From assembly GCF_007860105.1 (NCBI RefSeq), contig NZ_SJPU01000002.1, forward strand, positions 1,973,739 to 2,037,738: DNA of 64,000 nt, written 5' to 3'. The stretch is from Allorhodopirellula heiligendammensis (GTDB lineage: Bacteria > Planctomycetota > Planctomycetia > Pirellulales > Pirellulaceae). Each line of letters begins with the position of its first letter. The first letter of the stretch is position 1. The position numbers and the translations under genes are program-made. Below, one piece after another: positions 25,556 through 35,184 of this stretch. The notes below the pieces were generated by a model. It made no database searches. It was given only the letters and a program-made list of their open reading frames with translations, and was not told the DNA's origin.

Positions 25556-26157
25556 GGTCGGCCTTGGTGAGTGATGAAAACGAAGAGTTCCGAATAGTGT
25601 ATCGTGTGACTGGGTTGGTTTCAATTTTCCTAGCAGTCTGAACATGGGTAATCCTCTCGTTTGTTGCTGAACTTCACGCGCCGAGGACGGACGCATCGTG
25701 AAGGTATGCTCACCAGCCGGCGTAAGTTTAACGACGGTCCAACTCGCTCAGCACGTGCCGGCGTTGAAAGCGATGGTTGGACATGGCGTGTGGAGAGCGG
25801 GAGAGCTGGAGAACATTTCGCATCGGGATTGGCGATGCTCGCGCTCGGCTATCTGGCGTTTCATCGTGGCATTTCATCATGGGCAAGCCGCCTGGTCGCT
25901 GCCGTCATGGTACCTGGGGTCGGACGTCCTGCTGCTCGGGAGTACTGCTGAGACACAACATCATCGTGCGGTTCGGGTGCCCGCTGCGCTGGATCGATGT
26001 GCTGGAGATCTGAGTCTTTAACTGTCGAGAAACCTGGGTTCTGCTCGTATCTCACATGCCCCCTTTCGCTCCGTTATAATCGCTGATCGCGCCCGACTCA
26101 CCGACGTGTCCTTGATCGCGTTGGGCAATCAACACCGGCCCCGCAAAGAAGTTCTCG
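25556..26157. other. Divergent intergenic region, hydrolase / sulfatases
   Basis: 602 bases, long for this window. Frames on both strands of 60-107 codons are open, but none has a signal peptide, motif or ribosome site. It may hold regulatory DNA for both directions or a decayed gene; neither can be shown. Confidence 0.5.
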
Positions 26158-27810
26158 ATGAAATTAATCTTACTGAGTGCTGCCATTCTGGTTTTTGGCA
26201 CGATTCCCGGTCTTGCTGACGAGCGGCCGAACATTGTCGTCGTGATGGTGGACGATATGGGATTCTCGGATATTGGCTGCTACGGCAGTGAAATTCCTAC
26301 GCCCCATCTCGACGCGCTGGCAGAGAACGGAGTGCGTTTTTCCCAGTTTTACAATACGGGGAGATGTTGTCCTACGCGTGCCTCCTTGTTGACGGGACTG
26401 TACTCCCACCAAGCAGGTATCGGGCATATGACAGCAGACCAAGGTGTGCCAGGCTATCGTGGTCAACTGACCGATCGATGCGTCACATTGGCGGAGGTCC
26501 TAGGTCCAGCCGGTTACTTCACCGCCATGACGGGGAAGTGGCACGTGGGTTTCAGCCATGGTGTCACACCTGCGCGACGGGGATTCCACCGCAGTCTCAA
26601 CCTGCCCGCCGGAGGTCTGCATTTCTCCAATCAGACGGGGGCGAAAGGTGGGATGAAATTGTATCTCAACGGCGATGAAGTCGCCCGGGACGATCCTCAG
26701 TTCAATCCTCCTTGGTATGGCTGTGACTTATGGACGGAGGCTGGAGTTCGCTTTGTCGATGAGGCGATCGACCAGGACAAGCCATTCTTTTGGTATCTCG
26801 CTCATGTCGCCCCGCACTTCCCATGCATGGCTCCCGAGGCAACGATCGCCAAGTATCGGGGCAAGTACCTGCGAGGTTGGGACAAGTTGCGAGAAGAACG
26901 TTACGCAAGACAAATTGAGTCCGGGTTGATCAAACCTGAGTGGGAGCTTGAACCACGACCAGATGCCATTCCCGCTTGGGACACGCTCTCCGCAGATGAG
27001 CAACGACGCTATGACGACATGATGGCAATCTACGCGGCCATGATTGACGAGATCGACAAAAACATCGGCAAACTTGTCGCGGCTCTGAAGGAACGCGATC
27101 AGCTCGACAATACTTTGATTTTGTTTCTGGCAGACAACGGCGGCAATGCCGAAGCGGGTGTCAAGGGAAAGTACAATGGGGATCACCCGGGGGACCCTCA
27201 TTCAGATGTATTCATCGGTCAGTGCTGGGCACATTTGAACAATACGCCCTTTCGCAAATATAAGCACTACAATCACGAAGGAGGCATTGCCACGCCACTG
27301 ATTGCGCATTGGCCTGCGGGGATGAGCAAGGCGCGTGACGGAGATCGTGAGCGGGACCGCAGCGGCGAGGACCTCGTCGGGAGGTGGGTGCGTACGCCGA
27401 CGCATGTGATCGACCTCATGGCGACCTGTGTCGATCTCGGATCTGCCGTCTATCCTGAAGAGCGGAACGGACAATCGATCATCCCGATGCAGGGACAAAG
27501 CCTGAAGCCACTGCTAACCGGTGATGGCAACTTTGCGGAACGGCCTTTGTACTGGGAACACGAAGGAAATGCTGCCATTCGTGTCGGCGATACAAAGCTG
27601 GTGCGTGCGGGGGCGAAAGGGGCTTGGGAATTGTTTGATTTGGACGTCGATCGAACCGAGCAACACGACCTAACGACGGCGGTTCCCGAACGTGCCGCAG
27701 CCATGAAAGAGCAGTGGAAGTCGTGGGCCAAATCTGCCTTTGTATTGCCCAAACCCGAAGCGAAGAAAAAGAAGGCTCCTCAGCGCCGTGTGAAGCAAAA
27801 ACAGTCTTAA
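26158..27810 (+). CDS. Secreted sulfatase (arylsulfatase type) 1
   Basis: 550 residues with a signal peptide (MKLILLSAAILVFGTIPGLA). The sulfatase N-terminal metal site is NIVVVMVDDMGFSDIGCYG (25-43). The maturation motif is CCPTRASLLTG, in which Cys70 would be converted to formylglycine. TGKWHVG and ADNGGNAEAGVKGKYNGDHPG follow. The C-terminal subdomain contains YWEHEGNAAIRVGDTKLV. The last 20 residues are very Lys-rich. It hydrolyses sulfate esters, probably on an algal polysaccharide given the neighbouring hydrolase. First gene of a three-sulfatase run. Confidence 0.93.
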   Translation: MKLILLSAAILVFGTIPGLADERPNIVVVMVDDMGFSDIGCYGSEIPTPHLDALAENGVRFSQFYNTGRCCPTRASLLTGLYSHQAGIGHMTADQGVPGYRGQLTDRCVTLAEVLGPAGYFTAMTGKWHVGFSHGVTPARRGFHRSLNLPAGGLHFSNQTGAKGGMKLYLNGDEVARDDPQFNPPWYGCDLWTEAGVRFVDEAIDQDKPFFWYLAHVAPHFPCMAPEATIAKYRGKYLRGWDKLREERYARQIESGLIKPEWELEPRPDAIPAWDTLSADEQRRYDDMMAIYAAMIDEIDKNIGKLVAALKERDQLDNTLILFLADNGGNAEAGVKGKYNGDHPGDPHSDVFIGQCWAHLNNTPFRKYKHYNHEGGIATPLIAHWPAGMSKARDGDRERDRSGEDLVGRWVRTPTHVIDLMATCVDLGSAVYPEERNGQSIIPMQGQSLKPLLTGDGNFAERPLYWEHEGNAAIRVGDTKLVRAGAKGAWELFDLDVDRTEQHDLTTAVPERAAAMKEQWKSWAKSAFVLPKPEAKKKKAPQRRVKQKQS

Positions 27811-27866
27811 GCCTCGCGGGCGTGCGTCCCAGCTTACGAACTCAATTCTCCAATACCAATAGTTTC

Positions 27867-29366
27867 ATGAAGACAAAGTCAATCCAGTTAATTGCCTGCC
27901 TTGCCTGGTGCATATTCAGTTCGTCGCTGCAGGCCGACGATGAAACGGTCCCACCGAATCTCGTGTTCATCATCGCCGACGATTGCACGTTCTCAGACAT
28001 CGGTTGCTATGGAGGACAAGCGTTGACGCCGAACATCGATGCACTGGCTGAACAGGGCATGCGGATGATGCAGTGTTTTCAAGCGGCTCCGATGTGTTCA
28101 CCGACGCGGCACAGTCTGTATACGGGGCAATACCCCGTTAAAACCGGTGCTTATCCGAACCACACCTTCGCTCGCGACGACGTCAAGAGCATCGTTCACT
28201 ATCTTCAGCCGCTTGGATATCGAGTTGCGTTGTCGGGAAAGACCCATATCGGTCCAGAATCCGTTTTCCCCTTTGAATATTCCAAAGGCGGTAATGCGAA
28301 AAAGCGGCAAGCAAAGTTGGATCAGGCAGTGGTCGCGAGCGAACCGTCCGTGATCAACATGGGAGCCATCGACAATTTAATGACCGAATGCTCCGAGACG
28401 AAGAAACCGTTCGCGCTCTTTGCATGCTCGAACGAACCCCATGAACCATGGAACAAAGGCAAGCGTTTTCGCCCCCAGTACGACTCTGCCGCGTTGAAAC
28501 TTCGACCGTATATGGTGGATACACCAAGTACGCGAACGGCCTACCGTGACTACCTCGCCGAAATCAGTTTCTTTGATTCCGAGGTCGGACAGATTCTCTC
28601 GATGATTGACCAACATGACCTTGCTGATAACACGCTTGTGATGGTGGTTTCCGAGCAGGGAAACAGCTTTCCGTTCGCCAAGTGGAGTTGCTACGACGCG
28701 GGATTGCAATCGATCATGATCGTACGCTGGCCGGGCCAGGTATCAGCGGGCAGTGAAACGGACGCGTTGGTGGAATATGTTGACGTGTGTCCCACGTTTG
28801 TCGAAGCTGCTGGCGGGACGCCGGCGGCGATAATCGACGGCAAGAGCCTACTTCCTGTGCTGCGTGGGGAAACGGATCATCACAAAGATCACGTGTTTGG
28901 GATTCAAACGACGCGGGGCATTTTCAATGGTCCCCGGGACTATCCTATTCGTAGTGTCCGCAATGAACGATTCAAGTTAATTCGCAATCTCGATCCCGAC
29001 GCCACCTTTCATAACACGATCAATGGGAAAGCGTGGTTTCGCAGTTGGGAGGCTTCGGCGGAGGGCGGCAATGAGCACGCTCAATCGATCATTGAGCGTT
29101 TTGCAACCCGCCCAGCATTCGAGTTGTACGACGTGCAAGCGGATCCCCACGAGTTGAATAATCTAGCCGGAGACGCCGACTACGCCGCAGTGCTGTCTGA
29201 GTTAGCTGAGACCCTCGCCGCCTGGATGCAGTCGCAGGGAGACCTGGGGCTGGAAACTGAGATGCAGGCCTTCGAGCATATGCATGGTGGCAACCAGGAA
29301 TACAAAGAGTGGGCCAATGCTCAAAAAACTCCCAACCAATCCAAACGTGGAAGGAAACAAAAATGA
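27867..29366 (+). CDS. Secreted sulfatase 2
   Basis: 499 residues from ATG 27867, where a signal peptide begins (MKTKSIQLIACLAWCIFSSS, ending near LQA). Metal-site motif NLVFIIADDCTFSDIGCYGG at about 31-50; maturation motif MCSPTRHSLYTG with Cys77. SGKTHIGPE and VSEQGNSFPFAKW follow; the latter replaces the more usual SDNG and is characteristic of some N-sulfoglucosamine sulfohydrolase-like members. It starts 56 bases after sulfatase 1 and overlaps sulfatase 3 by 4 bases. The substrate is not known. The C-terminal 20 residues are basic. Confidence 0.93.
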   Translation: MKTKSIQLIACLAWCIFSSSLQADDETVPPNLVFIIADDCTFSDIGCYGGQALTPNIDALAEQGMRMMQCFQAAPMCSPTRHSLYTGQYPVKTGAYPNHTFARDDVKSIVHYLQPLGYRVALSGKTHIGPESVFPFEYSKGGNAKKRQAKLDQAVVASEPSVINMGAIDNLMTECSETKKPFALFACSNEPHEPWNKGKRFRPQYDSAALKLRPYMVDTPSTRTAYRDYLAEISFFDSEVGQILSMIDQHDLADNTLVMVVSEQGNSFPFAKWSCYDAGLQSIMIVRWPGQVSAGSETDALVEYVDVCPTFVEAAGGTPAAIIDGKSLLPVLRGETDHHKDHVFGIQTTRGIFNGPRDYPIRSVRNERFKLIRNLDPDATFHNTINGKAWFRSWEASAEGGNEHAQSIIERFATRPAFELYDVQADPHELNNLAGDADYAAVLSELAETLAAWMQSQGDLGLETEMQAFEHMHGGNQEYKEWANAQKTPNQSKRGRKQK

Positions 29367-30787
29367 GATTTCTCTGCTTAGTCGCGCTGTCGCTGGTTGC
29401 CTCGTGCCTGGACGCCGACACCAGACCCAATTTTGTATTTTTCATAACTGATGACATCAGCCCGGATGATCTCAGCGTGTATGGGAACACGCACGTGCAC
29501 ACTCCCCATCTGGAACAGATCGCCGCCCGCGGACTGGTATTCGAAAACGCTTATCTGACGATTAGTTCGTGCTCGCCGAGTCGCTGCAGCATCATCACGG
29601 GCCGCTATCCGCACAATACTGGTGCACCGGAGTTGCATCAGTCATTGCCCGCAGATCAGCACACTTTCGTCCAGAGTTTGCAGAAAGCGGGTTACTACAC
29701 GATGCTGTCGGGCAAGAACCATATGGGGAACCCAAAGGCACTGGGATTCGACGTGTCCTCCGACAGCCATCCTGCTGGAGCTGAAAAATGGGTGCAAAAT
29801 TTGCGAGACCGCCCTCGGGACCAGCCTTTCTTTGCCTGGTTTGCATCTCACGATGCTCACCGAGACTTCGCGTTCAATGACAAGGCGCCGCAGTATGAGC
29901 CGAGCGAACTCGATGTTCCTCCAATGATGTTTGACGGACCCGGGACACGGCAGGAGCTAGCCGGGTTCTACCACGAAGTCAGTCGCACCGATCACTATGC
30001 TGGCGAATTGATGAAGGAGCTCCAACGCCAAGGTATCGCTGACAACACGTATTTCGTTTATTGCAGTGACAACGGTCGTCCCTTCCCACGCTGCAAAACA
30101 TACCTTTTCGAGAGTGGCATCAAGACCCCGTTGATCATTTCCGGGCCCAATGTGACCACCGGTAGAACTGATTCGCTGGTTAGCTCAATCGATTTTTCTG
30201 CCACGTTTCTGGAACTGGCAGGTGTTGAAAAACCCGAGTCCGAACAGGGCGTCAGTATCGTCCCCGTGCTATCGGACACGAGTGCGGTGGTTCGCGAAGT
30301 AGCGTTCTCGGAGCGGAATTGGCACGTATTCCAAAACCATCAGCGGGCTGTACGAACAGGCGATTGGCTCTACATCTGGAACGCATGGCCCGAGCGATAC
30401 AGTGTCTCGGGTGAAAGCGCATCCTTTCAATTCACAGCTGTCAAAGAATTATGGGAGGCGGCAGAAGCGGGCAAGTTGACTGACGCGCAGGCGCTCCTGA
30501 CGATCAAGCCACAGCCGGCTGAAATGCTTTTCAACGTGAGATCGGACCCCCATCAATTCCACAATCTAGCGAATTCACCCGAGTCTTTCTCTACCCTCCA
30601 ACGGATGCGAGGCTTGCTCCATCGCTGGCAAGAACAAACCGGCGATAGTGTGCCGGAGAACCCTACGGTCGATCGCCAGGGACTGCATGAATCTCTGAGC
30701 GGTAAGATCCAGCGTGGTGACCTGCCGGGCCAAGACCGAGAGGCAACAAAAATCAGTGCCCCTGGCCCCATCACGATCTCACGCTAA
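29363..30787 (+). CDS. Secreted sulfatase 3
   Basis: 474 residues from ATG 29363, overlapping the stop of sulfatase 2 (ATGA) with AAGGAAA upstream. Signal peptide MRFLCLVALSLVASCLDA, which could also be read as a lipoprotein signal at Cys15. Metal motif NFVFFITDDISPDDLSVYGN; maturation motif SCSPSRCSIITG with Cys70. SGKNHMGNP and YCSDNGRPFPRCKTYL follow. It resembles heparan N-sulfatase-type enzymes, but the substrate is uncertain. Translational coupling to sulfatase 2 suggests that the two act on one glycan. Confidence 0.93.
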   Translation: MRFLCLVALSLVASCLDADTRPNFVFFITDDISPDDLSVYGNTHVHTPHLEQIAARGLVFENAYLTISSCSPSRCSIITGRYPHNTGAPELHQSLPADQHTFVQSLQKAGYYTMLSGKNHMGNPKALGFDVSSDSHPAGAEKWVQNLRDRPRDQPFFAWFASHDAHRDFAFNDKAPQYEPSELDVPPMMFDGPGTRQELAGFYHEVSRTDHYAGELMKELQRQGIADNTYFVYCSDNGRPFPRCKTYLFESGIKTPLIISGPNVTTGRTDSLVSSIDFSATFLELAGVEKPESEQGVSIVPVLSDTSAVVREVAFSERNWHVFQNHQRAVRTGDWLYIWNAWPERYSVSGESASFQFTAVKELWEAAEAGKLTDAQALLTIKPQPAEMLFNVRSDPHQFHNLANSPESFSTLQRMRGLLHRWQEQTGDSVPENPTVDRQGLHESLSGKIQRGDLPGQDREATKISAPGPITISR

Positions 30788-30898
30788 TCGCAATCGTATC
30801 GGGATGGAATTGACTGATCAGTCGCAGTGGCGCTGACGTCGTTGTCTGGGGTGCAGGCAACCATCTCGACCCTGGGGATTTCCTCGGAACTCCGAACT

Positions 30899-30924
30899 TA
30901 ATGAAGTTGAAATTAGCTTCATTA
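30899..30924. terminator. AT-rich hairpin between convergent genes
   Basis: TAATGAAG (30899-30906) and CTTCATTA (30917-30924) are perfect 8-bp inverted arms around a 10-base loop, between the sulfatase 3 stop and the prenyltransferase-repeat gene stop. Terminator function is inferred from position only. Confidence 0.35.
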
Positions 30925-30949
30925 ACAGGCTTCGTAGCGAGATCGATCG

Positions 30950-32230
30950 TTAATCGAGGCAGGATTGCAACGTGAGGATCGCGAAGCTGGTGCCGTAGGG
31001 TTGGTGGTAGTCGTAGAGCGGATAGTCCCACCACGAGCCATCGGCTTCTTGCCGGTCGAGCATCAGCCGAGCGAGCAAGGGTTGGTAGGCTGGGACCTCG
31101 GAGGCTGGCAAGAGATCCATTCCCACGGCGGCATAGTAGTGGCCGAAATAGTAGAAATAGCCGGCCACCTGCATCCATGCCTCGTGCGGAATCGGTCGCT
31201 TACGCCCGATATCCAGCCAACCGTTGCGTAGATATAAGCGGCACAACCAAACCTTGATCACATTATCAGTGATCTCCTCATCTCCCCACAATCGCAGCGC
31301 CGCATTGCAGCACTGGGATCGACCCAAACTGCCGCCGGGGCGATTGATTTCACGCATCGGCCGGTACTGCAAGTCCTCGCTGTAGAGATAGCTGAAGTCC
31401 GGTTTCTGCTGCCGTCGCAGTGCCGCGAGAGCACGCTTCAACATCCGCTCGGGAGGATCGATGCCGATCGCCCTCGCGTCCGCCAACGCCACCAGTACGG
31501 CACCGTTGACAAAGCTCGTTGACGACGATGTCGGCTGATCGGCTTGATAGCGAAAATCATAGTAGCCCCAGCCCCCATCAACAGACTCATATCGCTGGAG
31601 CATCTCGAATTGCGTTTGAATCAGTTCAGCGATCTCTGATTGCTTCTCCGGTTCACTATCGTGCCACCCGTGCAGTTGGGTCAATCCTGTGATCGAGTAG
31701 CCGTGCCCCCAAACGTTGTAGAGAGCGTCGCCGCCGGCACGCCGCAACCGTGGCAGGTTCTCGATTAACCAAGTTTCCGCGCGCCTCACGCTCATACGTA
31801 CTCTCGCTCGCAGATCAGAGTTGGATGATTCCTCAGGTAATCGCTCGAACGATTTGATCAACGCGGCGATTGCCAGCGAGGTCGTGGCAGTGCGGAATGC
31901 ATGATGTGCTCCTGGAACCGGTGCGTAGATGTTCAGACCCTTCGTCCGCGTTGCCGATCCAAAGGAGCCGTTTGCGTTCTGATCGGCGACGAGGAATTCA
32001 ATACCGCGTACCATGGCATCCACGATTTGCTCGTCGGTCGGCTCATCGACCTCAGGCGGTGTCGGTGAGTGATGCAAATCAAACCGATCAATTTCCACGG
32101 GGACAGTTGATTGCGCAGGGTGCTGCGATGAATTCTCTGTGACCGGATTTTCGGCGGCCGCATTCGCGCATGCAAACCCTGCAATGAGGAGCGATGCGCC
32201 GCGGAGACTCAGGGAAATGCGAGTGAGCAT
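30950..32230 (-). CDS. Secreted prenyltransferase/squalene-oxidase-repeat protein
   Basis: 426 residues with a signal peptide (SLRGASLLIAGFACANAAAE). The mature protein is an alpha-alpha barrel of repeats with Gly-Ser-Trp/Phe signatures: QNANGSFGS, VDGGWGYYDF, GGSLGRSQC and EADGSWWDYPLYDY, ending QPYGTSFAILTLQSCL. These repeats occur in terpene cyclases and in planctomycete proteins of unknown role. The catalytic DxDD of squalene-hopene cyclases is not seen, so enzymatic activity is doubtful. An exported binding or structural role is possible. Transcribed towards the sulfatase operon. Confidence 0.82.
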   Translation of the reverse strand: MLTRISLSLRGASLLIAGFACANAAAENPVTENSSQHPAQSTVPVEIDRFDLHHSPTPPEVDEPTDEQIVDAMVRGIEFLVADQNANGSFGSATRTKGLNIYAPVPGAHHAFRTATTSLAIAALIKSFERLPEESSNSDLRARVRMSVRRAETWLIENLPRLRRAGGDALYNVWGHGYSITGLTQLHGWHDSEPEKQSEIAELIQTQFEMLQRYESVDGGWGYYDFRYQADQPTSSSTSFVNGAVLVALADARAIGIDPPERMLKRALAALRRQQKPDFSYLYSEDLQYRPMREINRPGGSLGRSQCCNAALRLWGDEEITDNVIKVWLCRLYLRNGWLDIGRKRPIPHEAWMQVAGYFYYFGHYYAAVGMDLLPASEVPAYQPLLARLMLDRQEADGSWWDYPLYDYHQPYGTSFAILTLQSCLD

Positions 32231-32342
32231 GGCGATGATCTAACGGTCCAGCGGAGAATGGTAGAGAAGGTCGCGATGACTTCGATTGACATGGTAGGCC
32301 GAGCTGTCGACCACAAAATCAACCACGACTCGTGGTCAATTC

Positions 32343-33713
32343 TTACTTTGTAAATTCGACCGAGCAGGTCATCGTGGGCACGATCGAGTCATCGATTTTA
32401 CCCTTCAATTTGACCTCGGCATCAAACTTTTTGGCCGCGAAAGGGACCTTGTCAGTACGCGCGACGATGCCATTGAAGGCGGTATCGGGCAGCGAGTTTG
32501 GTTTGACCACACATTTCGCATCGGGAACCACCTGTGCTAATTGGGTTTCCGACAGCTCAAGGCGTACCCGCAATCGATCGGGGTTAACGATGGTTGCGAT
32601 CACTTGGTCTTGGCTGATTTTCGAACCTGCTTCGATCGAGCTCGGTTTGGCCCCTAAGGCACCGCGTGTCAATTCGCCGTGCATGACGATGCCGTCACCG
32701 GGAGACTTCATCACGATTTCTTTGCGCTGTTGCAGCAGTGTTTCAAAATTTTCGCTCTTTTCGGCAAGTTCTGTCGCGGCTTGTTTGCGTTTTAAATCCC
32801 GCTGTTGTTTCGAGCTGGTCAGCTCATGTATTGCTTTCTGGTACGCCATCTCTGCTTTTGCCAGATCAGCTTCCTCCGTTTTATCCCGTTGTGGGACGGT
32901 CTGGTCCATGATACGGCTAGTGCGAACCTTGGCGTTCTCCAAATTAAACTCCGCAGACTCGACAGCTTGTTTGGCGCGTTTCATCACGATTTCTTCGGAT
33001 TCTTCAGTCAAGTCATCCTCTTCATACATCTGCGTCAATTGTGTCAGTTCCTCCTGCGCATTCTCGAGATAGTACTGCGAGTTCTTGAGGCTGAATTTTG
33101 CGTTAGCAATCGTTTGCTCGCGATCGACTTTGACGTAGTTATCGTAGTTTTGGCGGGCTTGGTGACGGGCCCGTTCGGCAGCGTCGCGATCAAGCTTTTG
33201 AGTTTCGAGAAACTGGTCGTAGGAAAACTGATCATCGGCCGCGGCTAACTCGGCGAGTTTGAGCTCGATTTCAGCGGTCGCAATCTTCTTGTCGATGGAC
33301 TCGGCATCGAACCAGACGACCGTTTGACCTTTTGTGACAACGGTGCCATGAGGCAAGATCTTTTCAATTTCCAGTGTTTGTATTTGATCGAGATCGTGGA
33401 TCAATTCCCACGCTTGGACTGCTTCGAAAACGCCCTCTACTTTCAGCACTTCAGGCTCTTTCGGCTCATCCTTTCGTTCCGCAGCCGAATCGGCGCCTGT
33501 TGCTGCGGAAGAATTTTCCTTACTGGTTTTAGGCTTGGCAGCGCCCTCTTCGGCGGGCTGTTCCTCGGTAGAAGCTCCCTTCTCAGCAGACTTCTCCTCA
33601 CGGTCAGGAGAATGTGCCGTATCCTGGACGGCACTACCCGCTAGCGCGTGCGGCGGAAATCCATTCGTGGTGAGGGCGACCATGATCAGGGTTAAATATA
33701 CAAAACGCTTCAT
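32343..33713 (-). CDS. HlyD/RND-type periplasmic adaptor protein
   Basis: 456 residues from ATG 33713, with GGAG 6 bases upstream. Signal peptide MKRFVYLTLIMVALTTNGF, then an acidic, Glu/Ala-rich linker (about 25-85). The lipoyl-like half DGIVMHGELTRGALG pairs with the N-terminal strand region IEKILPHGTVVTKGQTVVWFD. A long helical hairpin (about 125-270) lies between them. Such adaptors connect inner-membrane pumps to outer-membrane channels. No pump gene is adjacent, so this is an orphan adaptor in this window, and its partner may lie elsewhere. Confidence 0.85.
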   Translation of the reverse strand: MKRFVYLTLIMVALTTNGFPPHALAGSAVQDTAHSPDREEKSAEKGASTEEQPAEEGAAKPKTSKENSSAATGADSAAERKDEPKEPEVLKVEGVFEAVQAWELIHDLDQIQTLEIEKILPHGTVVTKGQTVVWFDAESIDKKIATAEIELKLAELAAADDQFSYDQFLETQKLDRDAAERARHQARQNYDNYVKVDREQTIANAKFSLKNSQYYLENAQEELTQLTQMYEEDDLTEESEEIVMKRAKQAVESAEFNLENAKVRTSRIMDQTVPQRDKTEEADLAKAEMAYQKAIHELTSSKQQRDLKRKQAATELAEKSENFETLLQQRKEIVMKSPGDGIVMHGELTRGALGAKPSSIEAGSKISQDQVIATIVNPDRLRVRLELSETQLAQVVPDAKCVVKPNSLPDTAFNGIVARTDKVPFAAKKFDAEVKLKGKIDDSIVPTMTCSVEFTK

Positions 33714-34058
33714 TCTGCTCTCCGGAAGTTGTTGTATCGCAGGATTTTCCCCGGCCATTGTGATCGCTAGCTCAGTGCGATGCCAACGATAAACCGGCCA
33801 GCCCACCACAAATCGGCGAATGTTGTTTTCAGAGCTTCTTAATGGCAGGATGCGCTACTGTGGCCAGTGATCGCGTTACGGTACACTGATTGCACAAGCC
33901 TCGATCGGGCTGGTGTGATGGGAGAAGCGTGAGCGTTGTCAGGTTGCGTGGCATTCGGCTGGCCCAGTGGACGACTCGACATACTCTCTTCGCCGGCCAC
34001 CGTTAGAAAAATATACGAAGCTAGTTTGTGCATATCGTGCCGAAAGGATACTGAGATA
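33714..34058. other. Divergent intergenic region, adaptor / phosphatase operon
   Basis: 345 bases. It should contain the promoter of the operon starting at 34059. AAAGGA at 34043-34048 is the probable ribosome site of the first gene. No other regulatory feature was recognised. Confidence 0.5.
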
Positions 34059-34328
34059 ATGGCGACCGACCCTAACCCTCGTGCAGGCCAGCTCGCCAGC
34101 GACGACATCTCCGATCACGAATCTCAGTTTTCGCATGTCGACGATGACGCGAGCTATGTTTGCGATAACTGTGGAGAGGATATCGCAATTCATATTGACT
34201 TGGCGGGAGGCCCAGATCAGACCTATGTGGAGGACTGCCCGGTATGTTGCAGTCCTAGCGTGATTCATGTTCATGTCGATGACGAACATGTGGACGTGCG
34301 AGCTGAACCAGAACAAGATCGATATTAG
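34059..34328 (+). CDS. CPXCG-motif Cys-rich small protein
   Basis: 89 residues. Two Cys pairs, YVCDNCGEDI and EDCPVCCSPSVIHV, form a probable zinc ribbon of the CPXCG family, flanked by acidic segments. The start at ATG 34059 is supported by AAAGGA 10 bases upstream; the longer frame to 33936 is less likely. It is the first gene of the operon with the ComB-like phosphatase, whose start lies only 4 bases after this stop codon. CPXCG proteins have no established function; a regulatory or metal-handling role for the operon is speculation. Confidence 0.8.
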   Translation: MATDPNPRAGQLASDDISDHESQFSHVDDDASYVCDNCGEDIAIHIDLAGGPDQTYVEDCPVCCSPSVIHVHVDDEHVDVRAEPEQDRY

Positions 34329-34332
34329 AGAT

Positions 34333-35184
34333 ATGCAGATAGAGACATGGTTATCGCCCACTGCGGTGGGACCTCACGAACGCGGCCGTGTCCGCGTGGC
34401 GGTAGTGATTGATGTGCTGCGTGCAACGACGGTGGCCACGACGGCCATTGCGGCGGGCGCAAGGTCGGTAACGACGTGTTTGGGCATCGATGAGGCACGG
34501 GCCTTGCAACGTGATTGCCAGCCCGACTGCGTACCTCTGCTGTGCGGGGAACGCGAATGCAAACCCATTGAGGGATTCGATTTTGGAAACTCTCCATCGG
34601 AGTATTCGCCAGCAGGGGTCGGCGAACGAGATCTGGTGATGACGACGACCAACGGTACCCGCGCCATCGATGCGGCAGCGGATTGCGATGTGATGCTGTT
34701 GGCCTGCTTTGCAAACTTGACAGCGGTAGCTGACGCAATCATTGCGGAGGTTTCCGCCTCCACCCCGTCGGGTGCGTTGGATTCTGAGTTCGTCAGCTGC
34801 CAACCGCCCTCCACTTCCGGTCGAGTGCGCATTGTGTGTGCGGGCACCAATGGCGCCGTGACGAGTGAAGACGTGCTGTTGGCGGGAGCGTTGATCGCAG
34901 TTTGTCATCGCAAACTCAGTGATACGGCACGCTTTTACGACGGGCCCATTGAGTTAGTCAACGATTCCGGATCGATTGCGTTAGCGGCTTGGCAGCACTG
35001 CGTCACGCATGACAAGGTGGTTGATTCTGAATCGCTGTCACGTCGTTTGGGCATGACCGGTGGCGGGCAGAACTTGATCGCGGCCGGCTATGAAAACGAC
35101 CTCGTGGACTGCGCCAGCATCGATGTTTTCGACCAAGTTCCCTGCCGTGACCAACTCCACCCTCCAAGGTTTATCGGTCGATGA
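34333..35184 (+). CDS. comB: 2-phosphosulfolactate phosphatase family protein
   Basis: 283 residues from ATG 34333. ComB removes phosphate from 2-phosphosulfolactate in archaeal coenzyme M synthesis and depends on Mg2+. Family motifs here: VAVVIDVLRATTVATTAIAAG, CGERECKPIEGFDFGNSPSEY, TTTNGTRAIDAA and IVCAGTNGAVTSEDVLLAGA. Bacterial homologues occur without the rest of the coenzyme M pathway, and neither comA nor comC is seen here. The substrate may therefore be another phosphorylated 2-hydroxy acid. A loop of about 20 residues near 145 (ASTPSGALDSEFVSCQPPST) is extra. Its stop overlaps the next start (ATGA). Confidence 0.88.
   Translation: MQIETWLSPTAVGPHERGRVRVAVVIDVLRATTVATTAIAAGARSVTTCLGIDEARALQRDCQPDCVPLLCGERECKPIEGFDFGNSPSEYSPAGVGERDLVMTTTNGTRAIDAAADCDVMLLACFANLTAVADAIIAEVSASTPSGALDSEFVSCQPPSTSGRVRIVCAGTNGAVTSEDVLLAGALIAVCHRKLSDTARFYDGPIELVNDSGSIALAAWQHCVTHDKVVDSESLSRRLGMTGGGQNLIAAGYENDLVDCASIDVFDQVPCRDQLHPPRFIGR

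Noticed and set aside
25698-26021. 107-codon plus-strand ORF before sulfatase 1
   Set aside because: Starts with no ribosome site and shows no recognisable protein pattern; may be decayed sequence at most.
33839-34108. 89-codon minus-strand ORF upstream of the CPXCG gene
   Set aside because: Overlaps the divergent promoter region and the CPXCG start, no family features.
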